This document shows, piece by piece, positions 39,625-48,903 of a DNA stretch of 64,000 bases. The notes beneath the pieces were generated by a model. It ran no database searches. It was not told the origin of the DNA and worked only from the letters and a program-made list of their open reading frames with translations. Within the stretch, counting starts at the first letter, position 1. Every line of letters begins with the position of its first letter. The stretch lies in contig NZ_FNEE01000006.1 in the NCBI RefSeq assembly GCF_900099905.1, positions 124,001 to 188,000 on the forward strand, given 5' to 3'. The stretch comes from Mesorhizobium muleiense. Lineage in GTDB: Bacteria > Pseudomonadota > Alphaproteobacteria > Rhizobiales > Rhizobiaceae. The translations under genes were made by a program, and so were the position numbers.

Positions 39625-40089
39625 TCATTCGACTTCGAAGATGGCTTCGATTTCCACTGCGGCATTAAGCGGCAGGGAGGCGGCACCGACGGCGGCGCGA
39701 GCATGCTTGCCGGGATCACCGAGCACTGCAACCAGTAGATCCGAGGCGCCGTTGGCAACCAGGTGCTGCTCGAAAAAATCCGGCGCCGAGCCGACGAAGA
39801 CGGTGATCTTCACCACGCGGCGGATTTTCTCGAGATCGCCAAGTGCTGCCTTGGCCTGCGCCAATATGTTGATCGCGCAGTATTTTGCCGCTTCCTGGCC
39901 GATTGCGATGTCGACGTCACGGCCGAGCAGGCCACTCGCCTGCAGCTTGCCCTCGCTGAGCGGCAGTTGTCCGGCGATGAACAGCAGATTGCCTGATCTG
40001 CAATAGGGCACGTAGTTGGCGGCGGGCGCGGCAGCGACCGGAAGCGTCACGCCGAGATCGCTTAGCCGCTTTTCGATTGTTTCACTCAT
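39625..40089 (-). CDS. RidA family protein (reactive imine deaminase / YjgF-YER057c-UK114)
   Basis: A 154-residue member of the RidA family, nearer to the longer subgroup (VPYCRSGNLLFIAGQLPLSEGKL; HARAAVGAASLPLNAAVEIEAIFEV). The Arg in HARAAVGAASLP corresponds to the catalytic Arg of RidA, which hydrolyses reactive enamine/imine products of PLP enzymes. It may instead be a non-deaminating paralogue. It heads an operon with the glycerophosphodiesterase. Confidence 0.85.
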   Translation of the reverse strand: MSETIEKRLSDLGVTLPVAAAPAANYVPYCRSGNLLFIAGQLPLSEGKLQASGLLGRDVDIAIGQEAAKYCAINILAQAKAALGDLEKIRRVVKITVFVGSAPDFFEQHLVANGASDLLVAVLGDPGKHARAAVGAASLPLNAAVEIEAIFEVE

Positions 40090-40227
40090 GGTATTTCCCT
40101 ATTGCTTGATGACGCTGCGCAGGCCGGGCCGAAATTGCAATTTTTGCCTCGCTTCCGCCACGACTTTTTTTAAGCTGGACCCTCTTTCCCTGCGGCCTGC
40201 CATCAGGCGCGATGATCGGAGCCCCTC

Positions 40228-41055
40228 ATGCGCGCAACACGCCTCGCATTCCACGCTGTCCTGCTGCCAGCGGTGTTCTCGATGGCGCCGGCTTTTGCCG
40301 TACCGGCGCTGCAGGCGCATCGCGCGGTTTACGATCTGACCCTGGACAAGGCCTCCGACCGCTCCGGCATCACCGGCATTTCCGGCCGCATGGTCTATGA
40401 GTTCAACGGCTCGCCTTGCGAAGGCTATACGGTGAAGTTCCGTTTCGTCACCCAGATCGTCACCAACGAGAATACAAGGCTGACCGACCAGCAGACGACC
40501 ACTTTCGAGGACGCCGAAGGCAAGACCTTCTCGTTCGTGACAAAATCCTTTGTCGACCAGACTCTCGACAAGGAGGTCAAGGGCACCGCGACGAAGGAGA
40601 CAAACGGCCTCAAGGTCGACATCGACAAGCCGGAGAAGAGCAGCGTCGAACTGCCGGCCACACAGTTTCCGACGCAGCATCTGGCCGAACTGATCGACAA
40701 GGCCGAAAAGGGCGAAAATTTCTACGAAACCAACCTGTTCGACGGTTCGGAAGATGCCAACAAGGTGATGACCACCACCGTAGTCGTCGGCAAGAAAGCC
40801 GATGCCGACAAGACCGATCCGGAAGTGCCGGCACTGGCAAAACTCGCCACCGACAAATACTGGCCAGTCGACATCGCCTATTTTGACAGCACCGACAAGT
40901 CAGGCGAGGAGGTGCCGGAATACCGGATCAGCTTCAAGCTGCATGAGAACGGCATCACGCGCGATCTGCTCATGGACTACAACGACTTCTCGATGACCGG
41001 CAAGCTGGTCAATCTTTCGCTGTTCGATCAGACGAAACCCTGTCCGCCGAAATAG
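40228..41055 (+). CDS. eipB: Periplasmic envelope-integrity protein EipB (DUF1849)
   Basis: A 275-residue exported protein with a signal peptide (MRATRLAFHAVLLPAVFSMA, AFA near 24). The mature part resembles Brucella EipB, a periplasmic beta-spiral protein needed for envelope integrity. The two conserved cysteines known to form a disulfide are present, Cys64 in NGSPCEGY and Cys272 in KPCPPK. It is followed 99 bases later by a PlsC-like acyltransferase. Confidence 0.85.
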   Translation: MRATRLAFHAVLLPAVFSMAPAFAVPALQAHRAVYDLTLDKASDRSGITGISGRMVYEFNGSPCEGYTVKFRFVTQIVTNENTRLTDQQTTTFEDAEGKTFSFVTKSFVDQTLDKEVKGTATKETNGLKVDIDKPEKSSVELPATQFPTQHLAELIDKAEKGENFYETNLFDGSEDANKVMTTTVVVGKKADADKTDPEVPALAKLATDKYWPVDIAYFDSTDKSGEEVPEYRISFKLHENGITRDLLMDYNDFSMTGKLVNLSLFDQTKPCPPK

Positions 41056-41154
41056 AGCCTTGGGTTAGCCACGCCCGCAAGGCGGCGGCGAATGACTTGA
41101 ACACGCCGCAATTGCATTTCAAGCTCTACGCCGAGGGATCGATCGGGGGGTGGG

Positions 41155-42453
41155 TTGAGCAAAATCGATGTGTTCGTGGCGCCGACGCCCAATCCGGCGC
41201 TGATCAGGATCATGACTGTCGTCAACCGGGTCGTCATGCTGCGTGGCATTCCCGGGTTTCGCGACCTGTTGCCGTTCAACCGCGTCGCCGGATTGCGCGG
41301 TGTCGCCAATGTCCGCCATATCGACTTTCCCGACCACGACCGGCAGCGGCTGAAGGCCTGTTGCGGCGCAGGCAAGGCAACGTTCATCACGCCCAACCAT
41401 CCGGAATTCTTCACCGACTGGATGATCGACAAGGAGATCGTCTCGAGGGTCAGTCCGCTCGCGGCATCCTGGGCCACGCATGGCGTCGTCAACGGCCTCG
41501 GCCGGATCATGCAGAAATTCTGGCTGGCCAACAATCTGATCGCCCAGATACCCGGCAACAGCGGCGCTGCCAAGGAACACTCGATCGCCTGGGCGCTGAA
41601 AGGGCATGGCGTTCTCTTGCATCCCGAAGGCGGCGTCGGCTGGCATGGCAATGTCGTCGCTCCGCTTCTTCCGGGGGCTGTCGAGATGGGGTTCGAAGCG
41701 CTCAAGCGCGGTCGCGTCACGGATCAGGATTTCAAAGTCTGGATCGCGCCGGTTGTCTGGAAGCTCGCCCTCACCAAAAATGTCGAGCCGGCGCTGGCGC
41801 AGGAATGCGCCTATGTCGAGAAGAGCCTGAAGATTGAGCGTCGTGCCGCCGATACGCTGCCGGAGCGCGTCCACCATATCTATGCGACGCTGCTGTCGCG
41901 CGATGAGATTGCCTGCGGCATGGCGCCCGACGAACGGGCTTCGTATGCTACGCGGCACAAGCAATTGCTGCGCGAATTGAGCCGGCGCCTGGGGGAGGGT
42001 ATTTCGGTCGATCCCGGCGCCAGCGAGATCGCCGAGCTTTTGCGCCGGGCGCGCCGCTGGCTGCGGGAAGGCACCGGCGACGCCGAGCGACAAAAACAGA
42101 TCCGCTCGTTGGCGGACACGATCCAGCGTCTCCAACGCGTCGGACCGTGGGCCTCAGCCAATCCGCGCATTGCGCAAGAGGAGATCGCAGAGCATCTGAA
42201 GCGTATCCGCAACGATTATTGCAAGGGCACGCTGCGCGACACGGTCAATTGCTTCGTACCGCAACCGGCAGGGCCGCGCTGCGCGCATATCCGGGTGCCG
42301 GAGCCGTTGGGATTGCACGTCTTTCCGGGCTCTATCGACGATGCCCTCGCCGAACTGCACCGGCGCATGCAGGAGACCATCACCACGACCGTGGCCGAAC
42401 TCGAAGCCGCCGGCAGCTTCATTTTCTATCCGAATCCCTTCTATCATCGCTAG
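41155..42453 (+). CDS. Divergent PlsC-like acyltransferase with long C-terminal extension
   Basis: A 432-residue protein starting at TTG 41155 after a gggggg ribosome-binding region. A PlsC/LPLAT-like domain lies at ~75-235: block I is PNHPEFFTDW, giving H82-x5-D88 rather than the usual Hx4D, and block III is HPEGGVGW, with the Glu-Gly of the phosphate-binding loop. The C-terminal ~190 residues, rich in Arg and Ala helices, are not part of standard PlsC. Acylation of a glycerol-phosphate or other lipid acceptor is inferred from family only. Confidence 0.7.
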   Translation: MSKIDVFVAPTPNPALIRIMTVVNRVVMLRGIPGFRDLLPFNRVAGLRGVANVRHIDFPDHDRQRLKACCGAGKATFITPNHPEFFTDWMIDKEIVSRVSPLAASWATHGVVNGLGRIMQKFWLANNLIAQIPGNSGAAKEHSIAWALKGHGVLLHPEGGVGWHGNVVAPLLPGAVEMGFEALKRGRVTDQDFKVWIAPVVWKLALTKNVEPALAQECAYVEKSLKIERRAADTLPERVHHIYATLLSRDEIACGMAPDERASYATRHKQLLRELSRRLGEGISVDPGASEIAELLRRARRWLREGTGDAERQKQIRSLADTIQRLQRVGPWASANPRIAQEEIAEHLKRIRNDYCKGTLRDTVNCFVPQPAGPRCAHIRVPEPLGLHVFPGSIDDALAELHRRMQETITTTVAELEAAGSFIFYPNPFYHR

Positions 42454-42554
42454 GATTGGCATCTCTAGCATTGGCATCGCTGACGTTGGATTTCGGCTGC
42501 GGGTGAGCTGCGGCTCCGCTGGTCGGCGCAAGATGAAGGAGTGCGGCAAGCCTC

Positions 42555-42833
42555 ATGGCGGTCTATGTCGACGCGGCGATCTGGAAATGGGTCGGCCACC
42601 GCTGGTGTCACCTGCTGGCCGACGACACCGACGAGCTGCATCGTTTTGCGGCACAGCTCGGCGTCAAGCGCTCGTCCTATCAGGGGCCGCCGAAGACATC
42701 GGCGCCGCATTATGACATAACCGGCTTCGAGCGCGACCGCGCGGTGCGGCTAGGCGCCGTCGAATGCAGCCGCGAGGAGATCGTTGCTGTTTTCCGGCGG
42801 GTCCGGGTGCCGAAGGGGAAGACACGACTATGA
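42555..42833 (+). CDS. DUF4031 domain protein
   Basis: A 92-residue protein beginning MAVYVDAAIWKWVGHRWCHL and containing DDTDELHRFAAQLGVKRSSYQ and HYDIT, the DUF4031 pattern. The family has no assigned function; an Asp-rich start followed by His residues would suit metal binding. It overlaps the LysE gene by ATGA, suggesting coupled translation. Confidence 0.75.
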   Translation: MAVYVDAAIWKWVGHRWCHLLADDTDELHRFAAQLGVKRSSYQGPPKTSAPHYDITGFERDRAVRLGAVECSREEIVAVFRRVRVPKGKTRL

Positions 42834-43441
42834 CGTTGACGGCATTTCTGGCTTACTGCGCTGCGATCACATTTGCCGCCGCCACGCCTGGCCCGGCGGT
42901 ATTCACGGTCATTGCCAACGGCGTCTCGCGCGGGTTCGTTCGCGCGTTCCTGGCTGGGCTCGGTATCGCCGCCGGCGACGCGGTGCTGGTGACTTTGGCG
43001 CTGCTCGGCCTGGTGGCACTGGCACAGACCTTCGAATGGGTTTTTCTCATCCTGAAATATGCGGGTGCAGCCTATCTGATGTTTCTTGGCATCAGGATGT
43101 GGCGATCGGCTTCCGCGCGATCGAATGGACTGGAGGTTACGCAGGCAAGACTGTCTCGATCGTTTTACCTCGGCATCTCCATCGCATTGGGCAATCCCAA
43201 GGCGATCCTCTTCCACGCCTCCATGATGCCGTTGATCCTCGATCTCAATGCAATGAATTTCGCTGAGGGGCTGCTCGTGGTTACGGTCGTGATCGGCGTC
43301 AACATTATCACTATGGGCGTCTATGCGGTGCTTGCCGGGCAGGCTTCGGGCTGGTTCAAGACGCCAAGGCGGATGCGCTTGATGAACAGGTTTGCCGGCG
43401 GCGCCATGATCGGCACCGGTGCGCTGATCGCCGCACGCTGA
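42830..43441 (+). CDS. LysE family amino-acid exporter
   Basis: A 203-residue inner-membrane exporter of the LysE/RhtB superfamily with about six membrane segments. Family marks are ATPGPAVFTVIANGVSRGFVRAFLAGLGIAAGD and YLGISIALGNPKAILFHASM. ATG 42830 overlaps the DUF4031 stop. The substrate (an amino acid or derivative) is not predictable from sequence. Confidence 0.88.
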   Translation: MTLTAFLAYCAAITFAAATPGPAVFTVIANGVSRGFVRAFLAGLGIAAGDAVLVTLALLGLVALAQTFEWVFLILKYAGAAYLMFLGIRMWRSASARSNGLEVTQARLSRSFYLGISIALGNPKAILFHASMMPLILDLNAMNFAEGLLVVTVVIGVNIITMGVYAVLAGQASGWFKTPRRMRLMNRFAGGAMIGTGALIAAR

Positions 43442-43461
43442 GCCGCAAGACACCGCAGCGC

Positions 43462-43490
43462 TTGCGTTTGCCGCGCATCCCCTCTATATG
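43462..43490 (+). promoter_or_regulatory. Promoter of rpsB
   Basis: The -35 element ttgcgt (43462-43467) and -10 element tatatg (43485-43490) are 17 bases apart. Transcription from here would give a leader of about 120 bases before rpsB. Confidence 0.55.
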
Positions 43491-43499
43491 CGCGCTCAT

Positions 43500-43618
43500 T
43501 CCACACACGGACTTTGGTGTCTGCCCGGGAGAAATCCGGCTGAAACCTCCGGTGGCGTTCGAGGACAAAGTCCAGAAATGCCTGTGTCCGTGGAGGCTAA
43601 CCGGAAAAGGACATAAGA
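43500..43618 (+). promoter_or_regulatory. Structured 5' leader of rpsB-tsf (candidate S2 autoregulatory leader)
   Basis: The segment ggactttg (43509-43516) is perfectly complementary to caaagtcc (43566-43573). The overlapping cacggac (43506-43512) is complementary to gtccgtg (43586-43592). The two pairings exclude one another. Many bacteria regulate rpsB through an S2-binding leader, so a leader switch is plausible; the ribosome-binding site aagga lies at 43605-43612. Confidence 0.45.
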
Positions 43619-44416
43619 ATGGCTCTGCCTGATTTCAGCATGCGCCAGCTTTTGGAAGCTGGCATTCACTTCGGCCACCAGACCCACCGCTGGAACCCGA
43701 AGATGGCGCCCTATATCTATGGCGCCCGCAACAACATCCACATCATCGACCTCTCGCAGACGGTGCCGTTGCTGCACCAGGCGCTGAAGCAGGTTTCCGA
43801 CACCGTCGCCAAGGGCGGCCGCGTGCTGTTCGTCGGCACCAAGCGCCAGGCGTCCGACATCGTTGCCGACGCCGCACAGCGCTCGGCCCAGTACTATGTC
43901 AACTCCCGCTGGCTCGGCGGCATGATGACCAACTGGAAGACGATCTCGAACTCCATCCAGCGCCTGCGCAAGCTTGACGAGATGCTGGCTGGCGAGGCCC
44001 AGGGGCTCACCAAGAAGGAGCGCCTTAACCTCGACCGCGAGCGCGAGAAGCTCGACAAGGCGCTGGGCGGCATCAAGGACATGGGCTCGACGCCAGACCT
44101 GATGTTCGTGATCGACACCAACAAGGAAGCGATCGCCATCCTCGAGGCCAAGCGTCTCGGCATCCCGGTCGTCGCCATCATCGATTCCAACTGCGACCCG
44201 GACAAGATCGATTTCCCGATTCCGGGGAATGACGACGCGGCCCGCGCCATCCAGCTCTATTGTGATCTGATTGCCAAGGCTGCAATCGACGGCATTGCTC
44301 GCCAGCAGGGCGCGCTTGGCGTCGACGTCGGCGCTTTGGCCGAGGCTCCGATCGAGCCGGCGCTCGAGCCGACGCCGGCCGCCGAGACACCGGCCGCCCA
44401 GACTCCGGAAGCGTAA
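43619..44416 (+). CDS. rpsB: 30S ribosomal protein S2
   Basis: S2 binds late to the 30S platform and is needed for S1 attachment. The 265-residue protein shows [39 protein letters not shown] and [13 protein letters not shown], all classical. An Ala/Pro/Glu-rich tail of ~25 residues (ending [13 protein letters not shown]) is typical of rhizobial S2. It is the first gene of the rpsB-tsf-pyrH-frr cluster. Confidence 0.98.
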   Translation: MALPDFSMRQLLEAGIHFGHQTHRWNPKMAPYIYGARNNIHIIDLSQTVPLLHQALKQVSDTVAKGGRVLFVGTKRQASDIVADAAQRSAQYYVNSRWLGGMMTNWKTISNSIQRLRKLDEMLAGEAQGLTKKERLNLDREREKLDKALGGIKDMGSTPDLMFVIDTNKEAIAILEAKRLGIPVVAIIDSNCDPDKIDFPIPGNDDAARAIQLYCDLIAKAAIDGIARQQGALGVDVGALAEAPIEPALEPTPAAETPAAQTPEA

Positions 44417-44533
44417 CAGCGAAGGCCGGTTTCGGCCTTCATCTTTCTCATATTTTGGCGCGCTGAGCGCTGGCGCCAGGCGCATCATCGAGGACCGGTG
44501 GTGCGTCGGTGCATTTTAAACAAAGAGGCGACA

Positions 44534-45457
44534 ATGAGCATTTCGGCTGCACAGGTCAAAGAACTCCGCGACTTGACCGGCGCGGGCATGATGGACTGCA
44601 AGATGGCGTTGAACGAGACCAACGGCAACATGGAAGAGGCCGTCGACTGGCTGCGCAAGAAGGGCATCTCCAAGGCCGACAAGAAGGCCGGCCGTACCGC
44701 GGCCGAAGGCCTCATCGGCGTCGATTCCGGCGTGCGTGAGGCGGCGGTCGTCGAGGTCAATTCCGAGACCGACTTCGTTGCCCGCAACGCTGCCTTCCAG
44801 GAGATCGTCGCCAACGTCGCCAAGGTGGCGCTCGCCTATGGCGGTAAGACCGATGCCGTCGCAGCAGCCCCGTATCCGGGTTCCGACAAGTCGGTTGCCG
44901 ACACCATCAAGGACGCTGTCGGCACCATTGGCGAGAATCTTGGCTTCCGCCGTTCGGCCAAGCTCACCGTCGAGCAGGGCGCCGTCGCCACCTACGTCCA
45001 CAATGCGGTTGCCGACGGCCTTGGCAAGCTCGGCGTGCTGGTCGCCATCGAGACATCTGGCAACGCCCAGGCCGCCAACGCCTTTGCGCGTCAGGTCGCC
45101 ATGCATGTCGCCGCCACCAACCCGATGGCGCTGACCACGGAAGAACTCGATCCGGCGGCGGTCGAGCGCGAGAAGGCGATCTTCGCCGACCAGGCGCGCC
45201 AGTCCGGCAAGCCGGAAGCGATTATCGAGAAGATGGTCGAGGGCCGTCTGCGCAAGTTCTACGAAGAGGTCGTGCTGCTTAAGCAGGCTTTCGTGCTCAA
45301 TCCCGACATCACCGTCGAGAAGGCGCTGCAGGACGCCGAGAAGGAAATCGGCGCACCGGCCAAGATCACTGCCTATCTGCGCTTTGCGCTCGGCGAGGGC
45401 ATCGAGAAGGACGAGACCGATTTTGCGGCGGAAGTCGCGGCGGCGGTCAAGAAGTAA
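44534..45457 (+). CDS. tsf: Translation elongation factor Ts
   Basis: EF-Ts is the nucleotide exchange factor for EF-Tu. The 307-residue protein has the N-terminal UBA domain ([19 protein letters not shown]), the TDFVARN motif that inserts into EF-Tu, and two core subdomains. ATG 44534 lies behind gagg. A terminator-like hairpin follows at 45487, so pyrH may have a separate promoter. Confidence 0.98.
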   Translation: MSISAAQVKELRDLTGAGMMDCKMALNETNGNMEEAVDWLRKKGISKADKKAGRTAAEGLIGVDSGVREAAVVEVNSETDFVARNAAFQEIVANVAKVALAYGGKTDAVAAAPYPGSDKSVADTIKDAVGTIGENLGFRRSAKLTVEQGAVATYVHNAVADGLGKLGVLVAIETSGNAQAANAFARQVAMHVAATNPMALTTEELDPAAVEREKAIFADQARQSGKPEAIIEKMVEGRLRKFYEEVVLLKQAFVLNPDITVEKALQDAEKEIGAPAKITAYLRFALGEGIEKDETDFAAEVAAAVKK

Positions 45458-45486
45458 AACGCACTCTATCTTTCTGAACGACTTTA

Positions 45487-45523
45487 CGGCCGGGTGTCCG
45501 CGAGGATGCCCGGCCGATTTCTT
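45487..45523 (+). terminator. Terminator after tsf
   Basis: A 13-bp stem (45487-45499 with 45504-45516; arm cggccggg plus wobble pairs) has the loop gcga and is followed by atttctt. It separates rpsB-tsf from pyrH. The remainder of the 45458-45778 gap has no gene I can support and probably holds the pyrH promoter. Confidence 0.75.
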
Positions 45524-45778
45524 ACGCGGTATCGATGAAGGCCAGGCGTCGGCGACAGGCCGGCTGGCTATCTGCTCATGCCCGGATCTGCTCATGCAAG
45601 ATTCTGCATGCACAAGTTGCATTTTCCGGTGTAAGCCAATGGCTGGAAGAGCGTTTGCCGGTTCCGGCGCCGCGTGACATCGCAGCGCCCTTCGTGTATC
45701 GGAACGCCAATGTTTCGGGGCAGCGCCTGAGCGGGGAAGCCGCCCCGGGCGCGTCACACGCATAATGATGAGGACCAG

Positions 45779-46501
45779 ATGACGGTGAAGCCCCTCTACC
45801 GACGTGTCTTGCTGAAAGCGTCGGGCGAAGCGCTGATGGGTGAACAGCATTTCGGCATCGACGTGTCGGTGGTCGATCGCATCGCCGCCGACATCGCCGA
45901 GGCCCGTACCCTGGGCATCGAGGTTGGGGTTGTCATTGGCGGCGGCAACATCTTTCGCGGCGTGGCCGTTGCCTCCAAGGGCGGCGATCGCGTCACCGGC
46001 GACCATATGGGCATGCTCGCCACCGTCATCAACTCGCTGGCGCTGCGCACCTCGCTGAACAAAATCGGCGTCGACGCTGTGGTGCTGTCTGCAATCGCCA
46101 TGCCTGAGCTTTGCGAGAGCTTTTCGCAGCGCCAGGCGACCGCCTACATGAACCAGGGCAAGGTTGTCATCTTTGCCGGCGGCACCGGCAATCCGTTCTT
46201 CACCACCGATTCGGCCGCGGCGCTGCGCGCGGCGGAAATCGGCGCCGACGCGCTGTTCAAGGGCACCCAGGTCGATGGCGTCTATTCCGCCGATCCCAAG
46301 AAGGACCCGCATGCGACCCGCTTCGAGCGCATCAGCCATGGCGAAGTCATAAAACGCGGTCTTTCGATCATGGATACGGCCGCGATTGCACTTGCGCGCG
46401 AAAACAACATCCCGATAATCGTCTATTCGATCCACGAGAAGGGTGGTTTCGGTGATATTCTGAGGGGCGGCGGACGTTGCACGGTCGTCACGGACGACTG
46501 A
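45779..46501 (+). CDS. pyrH: Uridylate kinase PyrH
   Basis: PyrH phosphorylates UMP to UDP and is the hexameric bacterial enzyme of the amino-acid-kinase fold. The 240-residue protein shows YRRVLLKASGEALMG, GVVIGGGNIFRGV, DHMGMLATVINSLALR and GGTGNPFFTTDSAAALRA. ATG 45779 follows gagga. It starts a unit with frr, uppS, cdsA and rseP. Confidence 0.98.
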   Translation: MTVKPLYRRVLLKASGEALMGEQHFGIDVSVVDRIAADIAEARTLGIEVGVVIGGGNIFRGVAVASKGGDRVTGDHMGMLATVINSLALRTSLNKIGVDAVVLSAIAMPELCESFSQRQATAYMNQGKVVIFAGGTGNPFFTTDSAAALRAAEIGADALFKGTQVDGVYSADPKKDPHATRFERISHGEVIKRGLSIMDTAAIALARENNIPIIVYSIHEKGGFGDILRGGGRCTVVTDD

Positions 46502-46506
46502 TCGGG

Positions 46507-46570
46507 AGCCCGATGCCGAACCGAAGGTTTTCCGTAGGCGAAAAACGGGAACCGGTTTTCGGATCGAGGC
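46507..46570. repeat. Degenerate stem-loop repeat between pyrH and frr
   Basis: The gap contains a loose palindrome, with gatgccgaaccg near 46511 facing cggttttcggatc near 46553 and an inner ggttttccg/cgggaacc pairing. Fragments such as gggaaccggttttcgg resemble a dispersed rhizobial intergenic motif. Coordinates are approximate. Confidence 0.4.
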
Positions 46571-46620
46571 TTGAATACGGGTTACCCTGAAGTGAACCCG
46601 GCTAACGGGTCGAGGAGACG

Positions 46621-47178
46621 ATGATGAGTGGCGAATACGATGATCTCAAACGGCGCATGGACGGGGCGATCGCTGCGTTCAAGCACGATCTGGCTTCGCT
46701 GCGGACCGGCCGCGCGTCGAGCAACCTGCTCGACGCGATCCAGGTGCAGGCCTACGGCACCACCATGCCGATCAACCAGGTGGCAAACGTGTCGGTGCCG
46801 GAGCCGCGCATGATTTCGGTTTCGGTCTGGGACAAGTCGATGGTCGGTGCGGTCGATCGCGCCATCCGTGAATCCAATCTCGGCTTCAATCCGATCGTCG
46901 ACGGCACCAATCTCAGGATTCCGCTGCCCGAGCTCAACGAACAGCGCCGCAAGGAGCTGGTCAAGATCTCGCATGGTTATGCCGAGAATGCCCGCATCGC
47001 CGTTCGCCACGTGCGCCGGGACGGCATGGAGTTCCTCAAAAAGGCTGAAAAGGACGGCGATATCAGCGAGGACGATCATCGCAAGCGGTCCGACCAGGTC
47101 CAGAAGCTCACCGACGAGATGATCGGCACCATCGACCATCTGCTTTCCGATAAGGAAGCTGAAATCATGCAGGTTTAG
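46621..47178 (+). CDS. frr: Ribosome recycling factor
   Basis: Frr splits post-termination ribosomes with EF-G. The 185-residue protein has the family pattern [21 protein letters not shown] and [19 protein letters not shown]. Two ATGs stand in tandem (46621 and 46624), preceded by gaggag; either may be used. It is followed by uppS after 32 bases. Confidence 0.98.
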   Translation: MMSGEYDDLKRRMDGAIAAFKHDLASLRTGRASSNLLDAIQVQAYGTTMPINQVANVSVPEPRMISVSVWDKSMVGAVDRAIRESNLGFNPIVDGTNLRIPLPELNEQRRKELVKISHGYAENARIAVRHVRRDGMEFLKKAEKDGDISEDDHRKRSDQVQKLTDEMIGTIDHLLSDKEAEIMQV

Positions 47179-47210
47179 GGTCTGGCCACTGCTGGCTCGA
47201 AAGCGAGAAC

Positions 47211-47942
47211 ATGACAAGCCCCGCGCATGTCGCGATCATCATGGACGGAAACGGACGCTGGGCCAAGGCGCGTGGCTTGCCACGGCTTGCTGGGCATCGT
47301 GCCGGCGTCGAGGCGCTGCGCAACACGGTGCGCGCCGCTCCTGGTCTTGGCATCTCGTTCCTCACCGTCTACGCCTTCTCGTCGGAAAACTGGTCGCGGC
47401 CGAAGTCCGAAGTCAGCGACCTGATGGGCCTGTTGAAAATCTTCATCCGCCGCGACCTCGCCGAACTGCACCAAAATGGCGTGCGGGTCAGGATCATCGG
47501 CGACAGGGCAGGGCTGCAGCCTGACATCAGGAGCCTGCTTGAAGAGGCCGAAACGCTGACCGTCCGCAACGAAGCGCTGACCCTGGTCATCGCTTTCAAC
47601 TATGGCGGACGCGACGAGATCGTGCGCACCGCGCGCAAGCTTGCCGCGGCGGTGGCGCGCGGCGAGCTCGACAGCGAGGCGATCACGGCCGAATCCTTTG
47701 CCGGCTCTCTCGACACCCGGGGTATTCCGGATCCGGAACTGGTCATCCGCACCAGCGGTGAGCTCAGGCTGTCGAATTTCCTTCTGTGGCAAGCGGCTTA
47801 CAGCGAACTTGTCTTCCTGCCTTGCTACTGGCCCGATTTCAGCCGCGAGCATTTGGCTGACGCATTGCGCGACTTTGCCGGTCGCGAGCGCCGTTTCGGC
47901 GGGCTTGGCGCTGAAGGCGTCGCCGTGACAGCCAAGGGATGA
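47211..47942 (+). CDS. uppS: Undecaprenyl diphosphate synthase (isoprenyl transferase) UppS
   Basis: UppS condenses isopentenyl diphosphates onto farnesyl diphosphate to make the lipid carrier for peptidoglycan and polysaccharides. The 243-residue protein has [22 protein letters not shown] (catalytic Asp12) and the C-terminal [23 protein letters not shown] motif. It ends in an ATGA overlap with cdsA. Confidence 0.97.
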   Translation: MTSPAHVAIIMDGNGRWAKARGLPRLAGHRAGVEALRNTVRAAPGLGISFLTVYAFSSENWSRPKSEVSDLMGLLKIFIRRDLAELHQNGVRVRIIGDRAGLQPDIRSLLEEAETLTVRNEALTLVIAFNYGGRDEIVRTARKLAAAVARGELDSEAITAESFAGSLDTRGIPDPELVIRTSGELRLSNFLLWQAAYSELVFLPCYWPDFSREHLADALRDFAGRERRFGGLGAEGVAVTAKG

Positions 47943-48769
47943 GCAACCTCCAGCTTCGCGTTATTTCTGCCGTCGTGCTTGCGGTCGTCACGCTCGGCCT
48001 GACCTGGCTCGGCGGACTGCCCTTCCGGCTGCTTTGCGCCGCCATGACGATCCTGATCTTCTACGAATGGACGCGAATGTGCCGCCCGGTCGCCGCCACG
48101 GGTCTTGGTCTTCTGCCGGAAGCGCTGCTTCTGGTTTTCGTCGGCGCCTTGGTCGCCGGCCTGCCGGCGTCCTGGCTGCTGCTTCTTGTGGCGGTGATGG
48201 TCGTTGTCACCGTGGTCGTGGCTTCGATGCACCAGACTTCGATGCATCAAACGGGACAGTGGGACGCGTCCGGCCTTGCCTATGCCGCCATTTCCGGACT
48301 GTCACTTGCTCTTTTGCGCGACGGCGACCATTCCGGCCTCGTCGCCATTCTCTTCCTGTTCGCGGTGGTTTGGGCGACCGACATAGCAGCTTATTTCGTC
48401 GGCCGCGCTGTCGGCGGGCCGAAGCTGGCGCCGTCGATCTCACCCGGCAAGACGCAGAGCGGTGCGCTCGGCGGCGCCGTCGGCGGCGTGGTTGCCGGGC
48501 TGCTTCTGGCCGCTGCGGCCGGAGCCGGCAATCTCGCAGCGCTCGGCGTCGTCGCGCTGGTGCTTTCGCTCGTCTCCCAGGCCGGCGACCTTTTCGAATC
48601 ATGGGTGAAGCGGCGCCACAACCGCAAGGATTCGGGCACGCTGATACCGGGCCATGGCGGCGTCATGGACCGGGTCGACGGGCTTGTCGCGGCGGCTTTC
48701 GCCCTGTACGTCATCGGCTGGATTTCGGCGACCGCCGACCATCCGGCACAGTGGCTGTTTCCAGCTTGA
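47939..48769 (+). CDS. cdsA: Phosphatidate cytidylyltransferase CdsA
   Basis: CdsA makes CDP-diacylglycerol from phosphatidic acid and CTP at the inner membrane. The 276-residue protein has about eight membrane segments and the signature [26 protein letters not shown] small tandem duplication (SMHQT twice, residues ~97-106) sits in a loop. The start overlaps uppS. The next gene is rseP; no dxr gene lies between them. Confidence 0.96.
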   Translation: MSNLQLRVISAVVLAVVTLGLTWLGGLPFRLLCAAMTILIFYEWTRMCRPVAATGLGLLPEALLLVFVGALVAGLPASWLLLLVAVMVVVTVVVASMHQTSMHQTGQWDASGLAYAAISGLSLALLRDGDHSGLVAILFLFAVVWATDIAAYFVGRAVGGPKLAPSISPGKTQSGALGGAVGGVVAGLLLAAAAGAGNLAALGVVALVLSLVSQAGDLFESWVKRRHNRKDSGTLIPGHGGVMDRVDGLVAAAFALYVIGWISATADHPAQWLFPA

Positions 48770-48903
48770 TCGGCATTGGCTCTTTATCGGCATTGATTCG
48801 GGGGCCTGGTTTCTTGACCTGCGCAGGATGCGCCATGGATTCGCCTGGATTGATGCCACAGTCGCAGTACCGCCGTGCTGCGGACGAATTTTGAGGATAT
48901 GAA

